Positions 24,269 through 32,591 of a stretch of DNA of 64,000 nucleotides are shown here, in pieces. This stretch comes from Luteibacter aegosomatissinici (GTDB lineage: Bacteria; Pseudomonadota; Gammaproteobacteria; Xanthomonadales; Rhodanobacteraceae): positions 806,001-870,000 of the forward strand of contig NZ_CP095742.1 of assembly GCF_023078495.1 (NCBI RefSeq). Direction: 5' to 3'. The position numbers and the translations under genes are program-made. A model generated the notes under the pieces. That model was not told the origin of the DNA. It worked only from the letters and a program-made list of their open reading frames with translations, and did not search any database. Each line of letters opens with the position of its first letter. Position 1 is the first letter of the stretch.

Positions 24269-25207
24269 TCAGTGGTCAGCGGTGGCAATGCGCGAGGTGT
24301 TCTTCAGTTCCTCGAGGATCTCGGGGCTGCGCACGTCGATATGGTCGAGATTATCCAGGTAGAACCGCACGAATGGCTTGTCCGCATCCTTGGGCATCCA
24401 CGGTTTGGCCCAGGCGAATACCACGCAGTAGCCATCGTGCTCGGCGATGAGCTTGTCCAGGCGTGCACGCAGCAGTTTGCGCACGGGGTACGCGTCGATG
24501 TCCTTGCTCGTGAGCGTCATGGTCGGCTTCAGCAGCTCGTCGCCATGGCGGAACGGGCGCGAGAAACGCAGGTAGTAGCCGCCGTCCTTCGTGGCACGCA
24601 GCGATGCCGTGCCCCACCACACCGCACGCGTTTGCAAATAGTCGGCGACCTTCTGCCGGTACACGTTGCGGAACAGGGCCGCATAGGTGGTGGTTTCGCC
24701 GCCGATGGTGACCTCGGCTTCGGCCAGGTCGTTGTCGCGGCGGTGTTCGAGGAACTTTTGTACGAGCGAGGACAGGCGGTAGTAGTGGCTTGCCGTGCGG
24801 CCCTGTGGGGGTGCATGGGCGTGCGCCGGGGGTGTTGCGTCGCCGCGCTGTTGGCTTTTCGCGCGCAGGCGCGCTCCTACAGGGGGCGTGGTGGGGGTGA
24901 AATGGTTGGCGGGGCGTTCGGCCTCGAAGATGTCGGGGGTCTTCGGCCTTTTCGATGCGCCGGGCGCGTTGATCACCTCGCAGGTGGCCGCATGATCTTC
25001 GAGCCGGAACGAGCGAAAGTAGGGGCGGATGAGCAGGGTTTGTTCCGGCTTTTTCAGGCAGGCGCAGGTGAGCGGCGCATGGCACCCGGTGCCCACGCAG
25101 TGAAAGCGCGGATCATCGCCGAGCAGTTCGGCCCAGTAGAGCTCGTAGGCGCGTTCAGCGCTCAGCTTCTCGTCGCTATCGGGGAGCAGGGCTTCTTCGA
25201 TGGACAC
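24269..25207 (-). CDS. Hypothetical protein with cysteine cluster and an in-frame REP-derived linker
   Basis: 312 aa, not recognised. A Cys/His cluster (C37, C42, C48, C50, H72, C76) in the first 80 residues may bind metal. Residues about 85-140 are a low-complexity Pro/Ala/His linker, and inside it PVGARLRAK (110-117) is encoded by a REP half-element (24856-24882) read in frame. The C-terminal domain (about 140-312) is mixed alpha/beta with a TMTLTSKDIDAYPVRKLLRA stretch and no named family. No signal peptide is seen. A small membrane protein gene follows directly. The long open frame and codon pattern support a real gene. Confidence 0.65.
   Translation of the reverse strand: MSIEEALLPDSDEKLSAERAYELYWAELLGDDPRFHCVGTGCHAPLTCACLKKPEQTLLIRPYFRSFRLEDHAATCEVINAPGASKRPKTPDIFEAERPANHFTPTTPPVGARLRAKSQQRGDATPPAHAHAPPQGRTASHYYRLSSLVQKFLEHRRDNDLAEAEVTIGGETTTYAALFRNVYRQKVADYLQTRAVWWGTASLRATKDGGYYLRFSRPFRHGDELLKPTMTLTSKDIDAYPVRKLLRARLDKLIAEHDGYCVVFAWAKPWMPKDADKPFVRFYLDNLDHIDVRSPEILEELKNTSRIATADH
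24856..24882. repeat. REP half-element inside a coding sequence
   Basis: ttttcgcgcgcaggcgcgctcctacag (24856-24882) is the complement of the type 1 arm GTAGGAGCGCGCNTGCGCGCGA. It is read in the frame of the minus-strand gene as VGARLRAK without a stop. Confidence 0.75.
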
Positions 25208-25249
25208 AGGCGGCGCCTTACGGTGACCGCCGCAGGATAACGCACCCGA

Positions 25250-25522
25250 TCAGAAGGCGCCGAAGCCCCGCGAAGGTTCCAGGCCGAGGTCTTCGCGCAC
25301 GCGGCGCAGGAATTCCAGCACATCGGAATACCGGCCCATCGCCACCAGGGTTTCAGCGGTATGACGATCGAGCGTGGCGATCGGTTCGTTGCGGTACCAC
25401 GCGATGCGCGCGGATTCATCCGGTTCGATACGGGACGCTTCGCGCAGTACCTGCCAGGCGTGCGCCTTGCTCGGGGGCGCCGGGGTGGCGGAACGGAATG
25501 CGATGATCGGGGCGTACGACAT
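25250..25522 (-). CDS. Antitoxin Xre/MbcA/ParS-like toxin-binding domain protein (orphan)
   Basis: 90 aa. The last 60 residues (IAWYRNEPIATLDRHTAETL, then VAMGRYSDVLEFLRRV) fit the DUF2384/MbcA-ParS toxin-binding pattern W-x-x-xP-x-x-L-x-G-xT-x-x-x-L-x-x-x-G-x-x-x-V-x-x-x-L. There is no N-terminal HTH, and no RES-domain or other toxin gene beside it. Solo members of this family occur in many Proteobacteria and may have lost or never had a toxin. ATG 25522 is preceded by CGAGG. Confidence 0.55.
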   Translation of the reverse strand: MSYAPIIAFRSATPAPPSKAHAWQVLREASRIEPDESARIAWYRNEPIATLDRHTAETLVAMGRYSDVLEFLRRVREDLGLEPSRGFGAF

Positions 25523-25694
25523 ACGGGTAACCTCGACGTGGCGGCCGCCTGGGGTGACGGCCACACATGACCTCGATAGCAAACTGCCTGCGTTCCCTGT
25601 CTCGGTCCTTTCACCGAAAAGGGTAGGCACCGGCGCGTCCCCTGGCGTGTGCCGGAAGGCACGGCGCGCACGGCGTGTTTTGGTTAGCGCTGAC

Positions 25695-26282
25695 TCAAGC
25701 TTCCTGCCATTGCGAACGGCGCCAGTGGCTCGGGCTTTGCCCGACCAGGCGGCGGAACAGATTGCAGAGGTGGGCCTGGTCGGAAAGCCCGCAGGCCAGT
25801 GCGATCTGGCTCAGCGGTTCGCGGGTTTGCAGCATCAGTTGCTGGGCGCGCTCCACGCGCTTGCGCATGATGAACGCATGCGGCGGCTCACCGAACGTGT
25901 CCTTGAAGGCCCGGCAAAAATAGCTGCTGGAAAGGCCGGCCAGGGTGGACAGATGATCGATGGTGATGGGGAAGCCCAGGTTCTCGTCCACGTGGGCCGC
26001 CACCCGACGCGCCTGCCACGGGGCGAGCCCCGCGCCGACACGGCGGCGGGCGACAACCTGCGCAGGCGCGGGCGGTGTTTCGGCATGCTCCAGCAGTGCG
26101 GCGACCCGGGCAACACAGGCGCGCGTCGTTGCGAGGTCGGTTTCAACCGCGGTGAGGGCCTGCTCCAGCAGGCGCGCCACGGTCGGCTCATCCTGGGGCG
26201 CGGTTGTCGCGAACGTGTTCAGGGCATGCACGGCCTCGGCCGCGGGGCCGGGCGTTGCATAGGCATTCGATTCGTAGCGCAT
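25695..26282 (-). CDS. AraC-family transcriptional regulator (short form)
   Basis: 195 aa. The C-terminal double HTH is clear (ITIDHLSTLAGLSSSYFCRA and then LSQIALACGLSDQAHLCNLF, ending RRLVGQSPSHWRR). The N-terminal 95 residues hold predicted helices rather than a cupin ligand domain. TGGAG precedes ATG 26282. It is divergent from the sensor-kinase operon that starts at 26539, 256 bp away, so it may act on that region; this is only positional. Confidence 0.87.
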   Translation of the reverse strand: MRYESNAYATPGPAAEAVHALNTFATTAPQDEPTVARLLEQALTAVETDLATTRACVARVAALLEHAETPPAPAQVVARRRVGAGLAPWQARRVAAHVDENLGFPITIDHLSTLAGLSSSYFCRAFKDTFGEPPHAFIMRKRVERAQQLMLQTREPLSQIALACGLSDQAHLCNLFRRLVGQSPSHWRRSQWQEA

Positions 26283-26486
26283 GGTATGGCTCCACGTCAG
26301 GGGTGGGGACATGGGCAGTGCGCCCATGCTTGCAGCCTATGCGCGGGACGGGGGGCGAAAGAATTCTACGTTGGGCTCTGGGGGCCCATACCTAAGGATG
26401 ATTTGGAACTTTGACACCTTTCTTGTAACCGTCGTGCCGTAACGGTCAAAAACCATCACCGGCGTGCAAGACTGCCATGACGGGTT

Positions 26487-26516
26487 TAGACACGATTCTG
26501 GCCGAATCTGTATAAG
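26487..26516 (+). promoter_or_regulatory. Candidate sigma-70 promoter of the kinase operon with internal palindrome
   Basis: TAGACA at 26487-26492 and TATAAG at 26511-26516 are separated by 18 bp. The spacer holds gattc-tggcc-gaatc (26494-26508), a possible operator. The -10 ends 22 bp before ATG 26539. Confidence 0.45.
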
Positions 26517-26538
26517 ACAGCCCAAGCGCGAGCCACCG

Positions 26539-28482
26539 ATGCATCGAACGACACCTTCTAGCCACGCGTCTGCCGGGACCCTTATCGGGCCGCGCCGTGT
26601 CGCGTCCAGCTGGTTGTCGAGCGCGGGCGCGTTGCTTGCCGTGGCGGTATTCATCGTGGATACCTTTACCCCCCTGCAGGGCGCGGTCGCGGTGGTCTAC
26701 CTCGTCGTGGTGCTGCTGGTGGCCGCAGCGGGGAGCCGCACCGCCATCATCGGGGCCGTGGCGGGCTGCAGCCTGCTCACCATAGCGTCGTACGTACGTG
26801 GCCACGGCTGGCCCGAGCCCGACGCCGCCCTCCTGCGCTGCGTCGTCAGCCTGGCCGCCATCGTGGTCACCGGCGTGCTGGCGCTGCGGGCGCGCGACCG
26901 CATGGCGACGATCATCCGCCAGGCCAGCCTCATCAGCCTCACCCACGATTCCATCTACGTCCGCGATACCGATGACGTCATCGTGGAGTGGAACGGCGGT
27001 GCCGAAGTGCTCTACGGATGGACCGCGCGCGAAGCGATCGGGCGTCGTGCCAGCGAGCTGCTGGCCACGGCCTTCGTCGGTAATCGCGCTGACATGGATG
27101 CCGAGCTTTTTTCCGAAGGGCGCTGGGAAGGGGAACTGATCCAGCAACACCGCGACGGGCGGATCGTGCTGGTCGAGGCACGTTGCGCGCTGCTGCGCGA
27201 TTCGGCCGGGCGCGCGCAGCAGATCCTGGAGGCGAGCACCGACATCACTGCCCGCCGTGCCGCCGATGCCGCGCTGGCTGAAAGCGAGCGCCGCTACCGT
27301 GCCATTTTCGAAAGCGCACGCTTTTCCTTTTGGGAGGAGGATTACACGCTGGTGATGGAGCGCATCGCCGTGCTTCGCGCGCAGGGCGTGGTCGACCTTG
27401 CCGCGTATATGGAAAAGCATCCGTCGTTCGTTCGTGATGCCTGTTCGCTCACCATGGTGACCGACGTGAATGCCTCGACCGTGCGCCTGCTGGGCGCGCA
27501 GCGGCGCGAAGATCTGCTGGGCCCGCTGGATCGTTTCCTGCCGGGTAGCGACCGTACGTTTGCCCAGGTGCTGCTCACGGTGTTCGAGGGTACCGGTACC
27601 GCCGAAGGCGAGACCAACCTGGTGAACCTGAAAGGCGAGCGGCTCAACGTGCTGTTCGCACTGAGCATGCCGCTGGGCCCCGCGCGCTATGACCGCGTGC
27701 TGGTCAGCGTGGTCGACATCACCGACCGCAAGCGTGCCGAGCACGCCCTGATGGCGATGCAGGCCGAGCTGGCGCAGGCCGCCCGGGTCACCGCGCTGGG
27801 CGAGATGAGCGCCACGATCGCACACGAAGTGAACCAGCCGCTCGCCGCGATCGTGACCCACGGCGAGGCCGCGCTGCGCTGGTTGCGCCGCGACCAGCCC
27901 GACCTGGCCGAAGCCTGCGATGGGATCGAGCGCCTGGTACGCGATGCACGGCGTGCCAGCGATGTGGTGAACCGGGTGCGCAGCGTGGCCAGCAAGGAGC
28001 CACGCCAGCATGTACGTTTCGACCTGCGGGCCCTTGCGGATGAGTGTGCCTTGCTGCTGGATGGTGAGATGGCCCGGCACCGCGTGAGCCTGGTCATCGA
28101 TATTGAACGCGAGGCGCCCCTGCCCAGGGGCGATCGCGTGCAGTTGCAGCAGGTGGTCGTGAACCTGATGGGCAACGCCATCCGTGCCATGGGCAGCGTA
28201 CCGGGGCGGCGCGAACTCACCTTGCGGGCACGGCAGGCGCCCAACGACACCTTGCTTATCGAAGTGGAAGATACCGGGACGGGCATTCCGGACGACATCG
28301 CGGCGAACCTGTTCGACGCGTTCGTGACCAGCCGCGGGGGCGGCATGGGCATGGGGCTTGCCATCTGCCGCTCTACCGTGGAATCTCATGGCGGGCGCCT
28401 TTGGGCGACCAATCGCCCTGAGGGGGGAGCGACCTTCCATTTCACGCTGCCGGTCACGGTGGCCGAGGAGGCACGCGCATGA
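26539..28482 (+). CDS. Membrane PAS sensor histidine kinase (FixL-like)
   Basis: 647 aa. Residues about 24-118 form four hydrophobic segments, followed by PAS 1 (about 125-240, ending ILEASTDITARR) and PAS 2 (about 250-405, ending SVVDITDRKRAE). The HisKA phospho-acceptor is H429 in TIAHEVNQPLAAI, the pattern of the FixL/DctB group. The ATPase domain has NLMGNAIRAM (N box), DTGTGIP (G1) and GGGMGMGLAI (G2). No heme-binding His can be assigned, so oxygen sensing is not implied. ATG 26539 was chosen for its promoter and position. Its stop overlaps the response-regulator ATG by four bases, so the two proteins form one pair. Confidence 0.92.
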   Translation: MHRTTPSSHASAGTLIGPRRVASSWLSSAGALLAVAVFIVDTFTPLQGAVAVVYLVVVLLVAAAGSRTAIIGAVAGCSLLTIASYVRGHGWPEPDAALLRCVVSLAAIVVTGVLALRARDRMATIIRQASLISLTHDSIYVRDTDDVIVEWNGGAEVLYGWTAREAIGRRASELLATAFVGNRADMDAELFSEGRWEGELIQQHRDGRIVLVEARCALLRDSAGRAQQILEASTDITARRAADAALAESERRYRAIFESARFSFWEEDYTLVMERIAVLRAQGVVDLAAYMEKHPSFVRDACSLTMVTDVNASTVRLLGAQRREDLLGPLDRFLPGSDRTFAQVLLTVFEGTGTAEGETNLVNLKGERLNVLFALSMPLGPARYDRVLVSVVDITDRKRAEHALMAMQAELAQAARVTALGEMSATIAHEVNQPLAAIVTHGEAALRWLRRDQPDLAEACDGIERLVRDARRASDVVNRVRSVASKEPRQHVRFDLRALADECALLLDGEMARHRVSLVIDIEREAPLPRGDRVQLQQVVVNLMGNAIRAMGSVPGRRELTLRARQAPNDTLLIEVEDTGTGIPDDIAANLFDAFVTSRGGGMGMGLAICRSTVESHGGRLWATNRPEGGATFHFTLPVTVAEEARA

Positions 28483-29114
28483 ACCGTCCAATGCCCGCCG
28501 TTGCCCAGGCCCCCATCGTCTGCGTCGTGGATGATGACCAGGCCGTGCGCGAGGCACTGGGTTCGTTATTCCGCTCGGTGGGCCTTTCCGTGGCCACGTT
28601 CGGCAGCACCTCCGATTTCCTGGCCCGGGAAAACCCCGGCGCGCCGGGCTGCCTGGTGCTCGATGTGCGCTTACCGGGGGTGAGCGGGCTGGATTTCCAG
28701 GCCCAGCTCTCCAGCATGGACAACAGCCTGCCGATCGTTTTCATGACCGGGCACGGCGACATTCCCATGTCCGTGCGGGCCATGAAGGCGGGCGCGCTGG
28801 ATTTCCTCGCCAAGCCTTTCCGCGACCAGGACATGCTCGATGCCGTGGCCGCCGCGATCGAGCGTGACGCGGCGAGCCGGCGGGATGCCGATGCCTTGTC
28901 CACCGTGCGCACGGCGTACAGCTCGCTCACGCCCCGCGAGCGCGAAGTCATGCGCCACGTGACGGCCGGCCTGATGAACAAGCAGGTAGGCGCGCTTCTC
29001 GGGCTCTCTGAGATTACGGTGAAAATCCACCGAGGCAACGTCATGCGCAAGATGGGCGTGCGTTCGCTGGCCGATCTGGTGCGCCAGGCCGAGGCCCTTG
29101 GCGACCAGGCCTGA
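28479..29114 (+). CDS. FixJ-family response regulator with LuxR-type HTH
   Basis: 211 aa. Receiver residues are present: VDDD near 14-17, Asp in CLVLDVRLPG, Thr in VFMTGHGD and Lys in LAKPFRD. The C-terminal HTH (LTPREREVMRHVTAGLMNKQ, then SEITVKIHRGNVMRKMG) is of the NarL/FixJ class. ATGA overlap with the upstream kinase gene marks it as the cognate regulator, which would activate genes after phosphorylation. Targets are unknown. Confidence 0.92.
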   Translation: MNRPMPAVAQAPIVCVVDDDQAVREALGSLFRSVGLSVATFGSTSDFLARENPGAPGCLVLDVRLPGVSGLDFQAQLSSMDNSLPIVFMTGHGDIPMSVRAMKAGALDFLAKPFRDQDMLDAVAAAIERDAASRRDADALSTVRTAYSSLTPREREVMRHVTAGLMNKQVGALLGLSEITVKIHRGNVMRKMGVRSLADLVRQAEALGDQA

Positions 29115-29214
29115 ACAAAAAACCGCACCGCACACCTCCGTATGATTCCCAAGGGGAGGGCGGGGGCGCACTGTAGCCCCACGCCGATATACGCGCGTGA
29201 AGAGGAATACAGGT

Positions 29215-29586
29215 TTGGCTGCGAACAGGATTGTGGCGATCGTTGACGATGACGACGCGGTGCGCCAGGCCACCGTGAGCCTGGTCCGGTCGCTGGGACA
29301 CGAAGCACGGGGGTTCGCCTCCGCTGAAGATTACCTCCGCCCTGGCAGCGATGAGGGCGTCGATTGCCTCGTTACCGACGTGCACATGCCGGGTATGGAC
29401 GGCACCGACCTGCAGCAGCGCTTGCTGGCGCGTGGCCGCACCTATCCCATCGTTTTCGTGTCGGGGTTCCTCGATGAGACGGTGCGCGATAGCGTCATGG
29501 CGGCGGGGGCATTCTGCTACCTGGGCAAACCGTTCGCCGGTGACGCCCTGGTGAGCTGCCTGGAGCGTGCGCTGGCCGTTCGGTAG
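29215..29586 (+). CDS. Stand-alone receiver protein next to the FixLJ-like pair
   Basis: About 123 residues, a single receiver domain: IVDDDDAV at the N-terminus, Asp in CLVTDVHMPGMDG, Ser in VFVSGF and Lys in YLGKPF. I chose TTG 29215 because AGAGGA lies nine bases upstream; GTG 29197 is an in-frame alternative without a ribosome site. It follows the kinase/regulator pair by 100 bp on the same strand. Such lone FixJ-type receivers can act as a phosphate sink or bind the kinase (FixT- or SDRR-like behaviour). Confidence 0.85.
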   Translation: MAANRIVAIVDDDDAVRQATVSLVRSLGHEARGFASAEDYLRPGSDEGVDCLVTDVHMPGMDGTDLQQRLLARGRTYPIVFVSGFLDETVRDSVMAAGAFCYLGKPFAGDALVSCLERALAVR

Positions 29587-29622
29587 CGTGGTTTCCATCC
29601 GGGTCTGATACGCTCCGGCCCC

Positions 29623-30396
29623 ATGATCCTGAGCCTGTTTCTCATCCTGCTGCTCATCGCCTGCCTGTGTGGCTGGCGCCGCCGTCGCCGTACGGGGCGT
29701 GGTTTCGCCGTCCTTGCCTTCGCCTGGTTATTCATCGCGGGCTGTGGGCCGCTGACCGATGTGCTGCTCGATAACGTGCAATCGGGGTTTGCCCCGGATG
29801 TCACCGGGTGGGGCCAGCGCAACGTCATCATCCTGCTGGGTGCGGGCACGGTACGTAGCGGGGTCGGCAGTGTCGAGCCGAGCCTCTACGCGGACGGGCG
29901 CATCTTGCGCACGGCGGAGCTTTACCGCAGCTGCAAGGCCACCGGTAGCGACTGCAAGGTGGAAGTGAGCGGCGGCGATGCGATGCATAACGGGCACGCG
30001 GAAGCCGATACCTACGCCATCACGCTGGACCGGCTGGGCGTGCCGCGCGGGGACATGATCCTGGAATCGCGCAGCATGAATACGTTCCAGAACGCGCAGA
30101 ACAGCAAGCCGCTGCTCGATGCCTACCATGCCGACAAGATCGTGCTGGTGTCATCGGCGATCCACCTGAAGCGCGCGGCCCTGTATTTCGCGCACTTCGG
30201 CATTCGCGCCGAAGCGGTACGCGGGGACTATGTCCGCGCGCGCTACGACTGGCTCCCCGGCACCGAAAACCTGTTCTTCGCGGATTTCGCGCTGCATGAA
30301 TACGTCGGCGTGTGGCGCTACCACGTGTACAACGCATTGGGTTGGAACGTGCCCAAGGTTCCTGAAGAAAACGTGACCACGCAGACACATAGCTAA
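29623..30396 (+). CDS. YdcF/ElyC-family DUF218 membrane protein
   Basis: 257 aa with an N-terminal membrane region (segments near 2-17 and 28-45) and a DUF218 domain from about 68. The domain shows VIILLGAGTV, the SGGDAMHNGHAEADTYA pattern, LESRSMNTFQNAQNS (the usual E-x-x-S-x-NT-x-EN motif, with Q in place of E) and VLVSSAIHLKRAALYF. E. coli relatives (ElyC, SanA, YdcF) act at the inner membrane in envelope and lipid-carrier homeostasis. The substrate is unknown. Confidence 0.85.
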   Translation: MILSLFLILLLIACLCGWRRRRRTGRGFAVLAFAWLFIAGCGPLTDVLLDNVQSGFAPDVTGWGQRNVIILLGAGTVRSGVGSVEPSLYADGRILRTAELYRSCKATGSDCKVEVSGGDAMHNGHAEADTYAITLDRLGVPRGDMILESRSMNTFQNAQNSKPLLDAYHADKIVLVSSAIHLKRAALYFAHFGIRAEAVRGDYVRARYDWLPGTENLFFADFALHEYVGVWRYHVYNALGWNVPKVPEENVTTQTHS

Positions 30397-30455
30397 CATT
30401 TGGCCCTTTATGCTGGCGCACCGTCCAGCCACGGACCGCACCCAAGGAGATGCCC

Positions 30456-30983
30456 GTGAAGTCTCGTTACATCCTCGCCGCGCTGCTGGCTACCGCTTCG
30501 ATCGCACCGGCCGTGTTCGCCCAGCAGGCCGCGCCGGCCCAGCAAGCAGCCCCGGCGGGTAACCCCGCCTCGCAGATCCCGGCATCGGATCGCGCCGCCA
30601 TCCAGAACTACAACCTCAACGATGACGTCTTCAAGCGCCTGGTCGCTGTATCCCAGCAGGCCAAAGCCCAGGGCATCAAGCCCAAGGATGCGCAGACCGA
30701 TTTCTCGAAGATCCACTCGCTGGACGACCTGGCCAAGACGGTCACCGATTCGGATCCCCGCATCGGGCCGCTGATCCAGAAGAACGGATTCACCCCGCGC
30801 GATTTCATGCTCGCCAACCTCGCACTGACCAACGCCGCCATCGCCTCGGAAGCGAAGAACAACCCGCAGATGGCGCAGTACGTCGACCAGTCGAAGGTGA
30901 ACCAGAAGAACGTCGCTTTCTACGAGTCGCACAAGGCCCAGATCAACCAGCTGATGGCCGACGACGACGCGGCCCAAAAATAA
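30456..30983 (+). CDS. Exported hypothetical protein, Gln/Ala-rich N-terminus
   Basis: 175 aa. GTG 30456 lies six bases after GGAG; the ATG at 30450 abuts that site and is unlikely. A signal peptide (KSRYILAALLATASIAPAVFA) is followed by a Gln/Ala/Pro linker (QQAAPAQQAAPAGNPAS) and a helical domain with periodic hydrophobics. I do not recognise the family; similar exported helical proteins occur in xanthomonads. A strong bidirectional terminator follows at 31003. Confidence 0.7.
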   Translation: MKSRYILAALLATASIAPAVFAQQAAPAQQAAPAGNPASQIPASDRAAIQNYNLNDDVFKRLVAVSQQAKAQGIKPKDAQTDFSKIHSLDDLAKTVTDSDPRIGPLIQKNGFTPRDFMLANLALTNAAIASEAKNNPQMAQYVDQSKVNQKNVAFYESHKAQINQLMADDDAAQK

Positions 30984-31002
30984 GGAAGTGTAGGAGCGCG
31001 TC

Positions 31003-31038
31003 AAAAAAAGCCCCGGCAACGTGCCGGGGCTTTTTTTT
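31003..31038. terminator. Bidirectional intrinsic terminator
   Basis: aaaaaaagccccggca-acg-tgccggggcttttttt: 9-bp GC stem with A- and T-tracts on both sides. It separates the convergent genes ending at 30983 (+) and 31052 (-). A short REP remnant (gtgtaggagcgcgtc, 30988-31002) abuts it. Confidence 0.92.
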
Positions 31039-31051
31039 CAAGGGCTACCGG

Positions 31052-31513
31052 TCAATGCGTACCATGCAACGCATGCTTCAGGTCACGCATCTGGTCATGC
31101 CCGCTCTTCACCGACACGAAGGCCTCGTTGATCAGTGAACGCGTGCCGGCGGTGACGTCGGTATCCTTCAATGCATCCTCGTACTTCGCCTTGATGTGGT
31201 CTTCGCCACGTTCCACTTCGTCAACGATGGCCGTGTCATCCTTCGAGCTCATCTTGGCGCGTAGTTCGACGAACATGCGGTGCGCCTTGGCAAGCACGGT
31301 GCCATCGTCCTCCGGATTGCCGCCCAGCGAACGCACCTGCTGCTGCAGGCGCTGCGCCACCTGGCGGCGCTCGGAGGCGCGCTGCTGGAACGATGCGGCA
31401 TAGCGCGTGTTATGCGCGTCCTTCGCCGCTTCGCCGTAACCCTCGGCACTATCGATGGTCGTCTCGATCAGGTTGTTGAGGATCTTGATGTCGTGTTCGG
31501 TAGTCGCGGTCAT
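31052..31513 (-). CDS. DUF2383/PA2169-family four-helix-bundle protein
   Basis: 153 aa. The pattern fits ferritin-like helical bundles of the PA2169 family: HDIKILNNLIETTIDSAEGY, RASERRQVAQRLQQQVRSLG, GEDHIKAKYEDALKD and SVKSGHDQMRDLKHAL. Members are often stress-induced; the function is unknown. ATG 31513 follows AAGGAG. A divergent SDR gene begins 152 bp away. Confidence 0.85.
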   Translation of the reverse strand: MTATTEHDIKILNNLIETTIDSAEGYGEAAKDAHNTRYAASFQQRASERRQVAQRLQQQVRSLGGNPEDDGTVLAKAHRMFVELRAKMSSKDDTAIVDEVERGEDHIKAKYEDALKDTDVTAGTRSLINEAFVSVKSGHDQMRDLKHALHGTH

Positions 31514-31665
31514 GGGCGTGGCTCCTTCGTGGGGAGGGCCAGCATCGCTTTCGGGTGCGGCTGCATTCCGTGAACGTCGCGTAGGGTTCATCACCACACG
31601 GGGCGCGCGTTCATCCCTGGCACAGGCATACTCGGCCATCACGTTTCGTTGCAGGAGAACTGTCC

Positions 31666-32493
31666 ATGGCATCCAATCGTCGCGCGCTTATCACCGGCGC
31701 ATCCGCCGGTATCGGCGAAGCGTTCGCCCGCGAGTACGCACGACGGGGATTCGACGTGGTACTCACCGCCCGCCGCACCGAACGTCTCGAAACGCTTGCG
31801 ACCGAACTGCGCGAGCGCCATGCAATTGAAGCCATCGTGGCACCGCTCGATCTCGCCCGGCCGGATGGACCGGAAGCGCTCGTCGGCGCACTGGCCGACC
31901 AGGGCCTGCACATCGACGTGCTGGTGAACAACGCCGGCTACGGTCTTACCGGCTACCTGGATGAGCAGCCCTGGGAGGCCCACGCCGCCTTTATCCAGGT
32001 GCTGATGACCGCGCCCACGGAACTTGCCTGGCGTCTATTGCCCGGCATGAAGGCCCGCGGCTACGGCCGCATCATCAACGTGGCCTCCCTTGCCGGGCAC
32101 GTGCCGGGCTCGGCGGGCCATACCCTGTATGCCGCCTCCAAGGCCTATCTCATCAAGTTTTCGCAATCGCTGGCGCTGGAGACCAAAGGCACGGGCGTTC
32201 ATGTGACAGCGCTGTGCCCGGGCTTCACGTATTCGGAATTCCACGACGTGAACGGCGCCCGCCCGTTGGTCTCGAAGATGCCTGCCTTCATGTGGATGGA
32301 TGCCGCCACGGTGGCGCGCCAGGGCGTTGATGCCGTGGAAGCCGGCACCCCCGTGTACGTGAACGGGCGGGTGAACCGGGTGATCAAGGCGTTGTTCAAG
32401 CTGCTCCCGGATGCCGTGGGCCTGAAGCTGACGGAACGCCAGGGCCGGCGGTTCCGGGTTCACGGGGCGGCCACCCAGGGCCCCCAGGGGTGA
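31666..32493 (+). CDS. Short-chain dehydrogenase/reductase
   Basis: 275 aa classical SDR. TGASAGIG at 10-17 binds the nucleotide, NNAG is at 88-91, and the catalytic residues are S141, Y155 and K159 (YAASK). The loop after the first strand reads TARRTERL, consistent with NADP(H). LCPGFTYSEFHD is typical of the YqjQ/DltE-like group. The substrate cannot be told. CAGGAG precedes ATG 31666. Confidence 0.88.
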   Translation: MASNRRALITGASAGIGEAFAREYARRGFDVVLTARRTERLETLATELRERHAIEAIVAPLDLARPDGPEALVGALADQGLHIDVLVNNAGYGLTGYLDEQPWEAHAAFIQVLMTAPTELAWRLLPGMKARGYGRIINVASLAGHVPGSAGHTLYAASKAYLIKFSQSLALETKGTGVHVTALCPGFTYSEFHDVNGARPLVSKMPAFMWMDAATVARQGVDAVEAGTPVYVNGRVNRVIKALFKLLPDAVGLKLTERQGRRFRVHGAATQGPQG

Positions 32494-32591
32494 CCATGAC
32501 CTCTGGCATACGCCCGTAACGGTGCCGGGGGCTAGCCTCGTCCGGTTCGCGGCGCCTCCCGGTGCCGACACGTTCCGCCAAGGGGTTCCCC

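Noticed and set aside
25250-25522. Complete toxin-antitoxin pair
   Set aside because: Neither neighbour resembles a RES, Fic or other toxin; the adjacent genes are an AraC regulator and a large hypothetical gene.
26446-28557. Minus-strand open frame opposite the sensor kinase gene
   Set aside because: The kinase on the plus strand has all catalytic boxes; this frame is an antisense shadow.
26539-29114. Oxygen-sensing FixLJ
   Set aside because: Architecture is FixL-like, but no heme-PAS signature could be assigned, so an oxygen role is not claimed.
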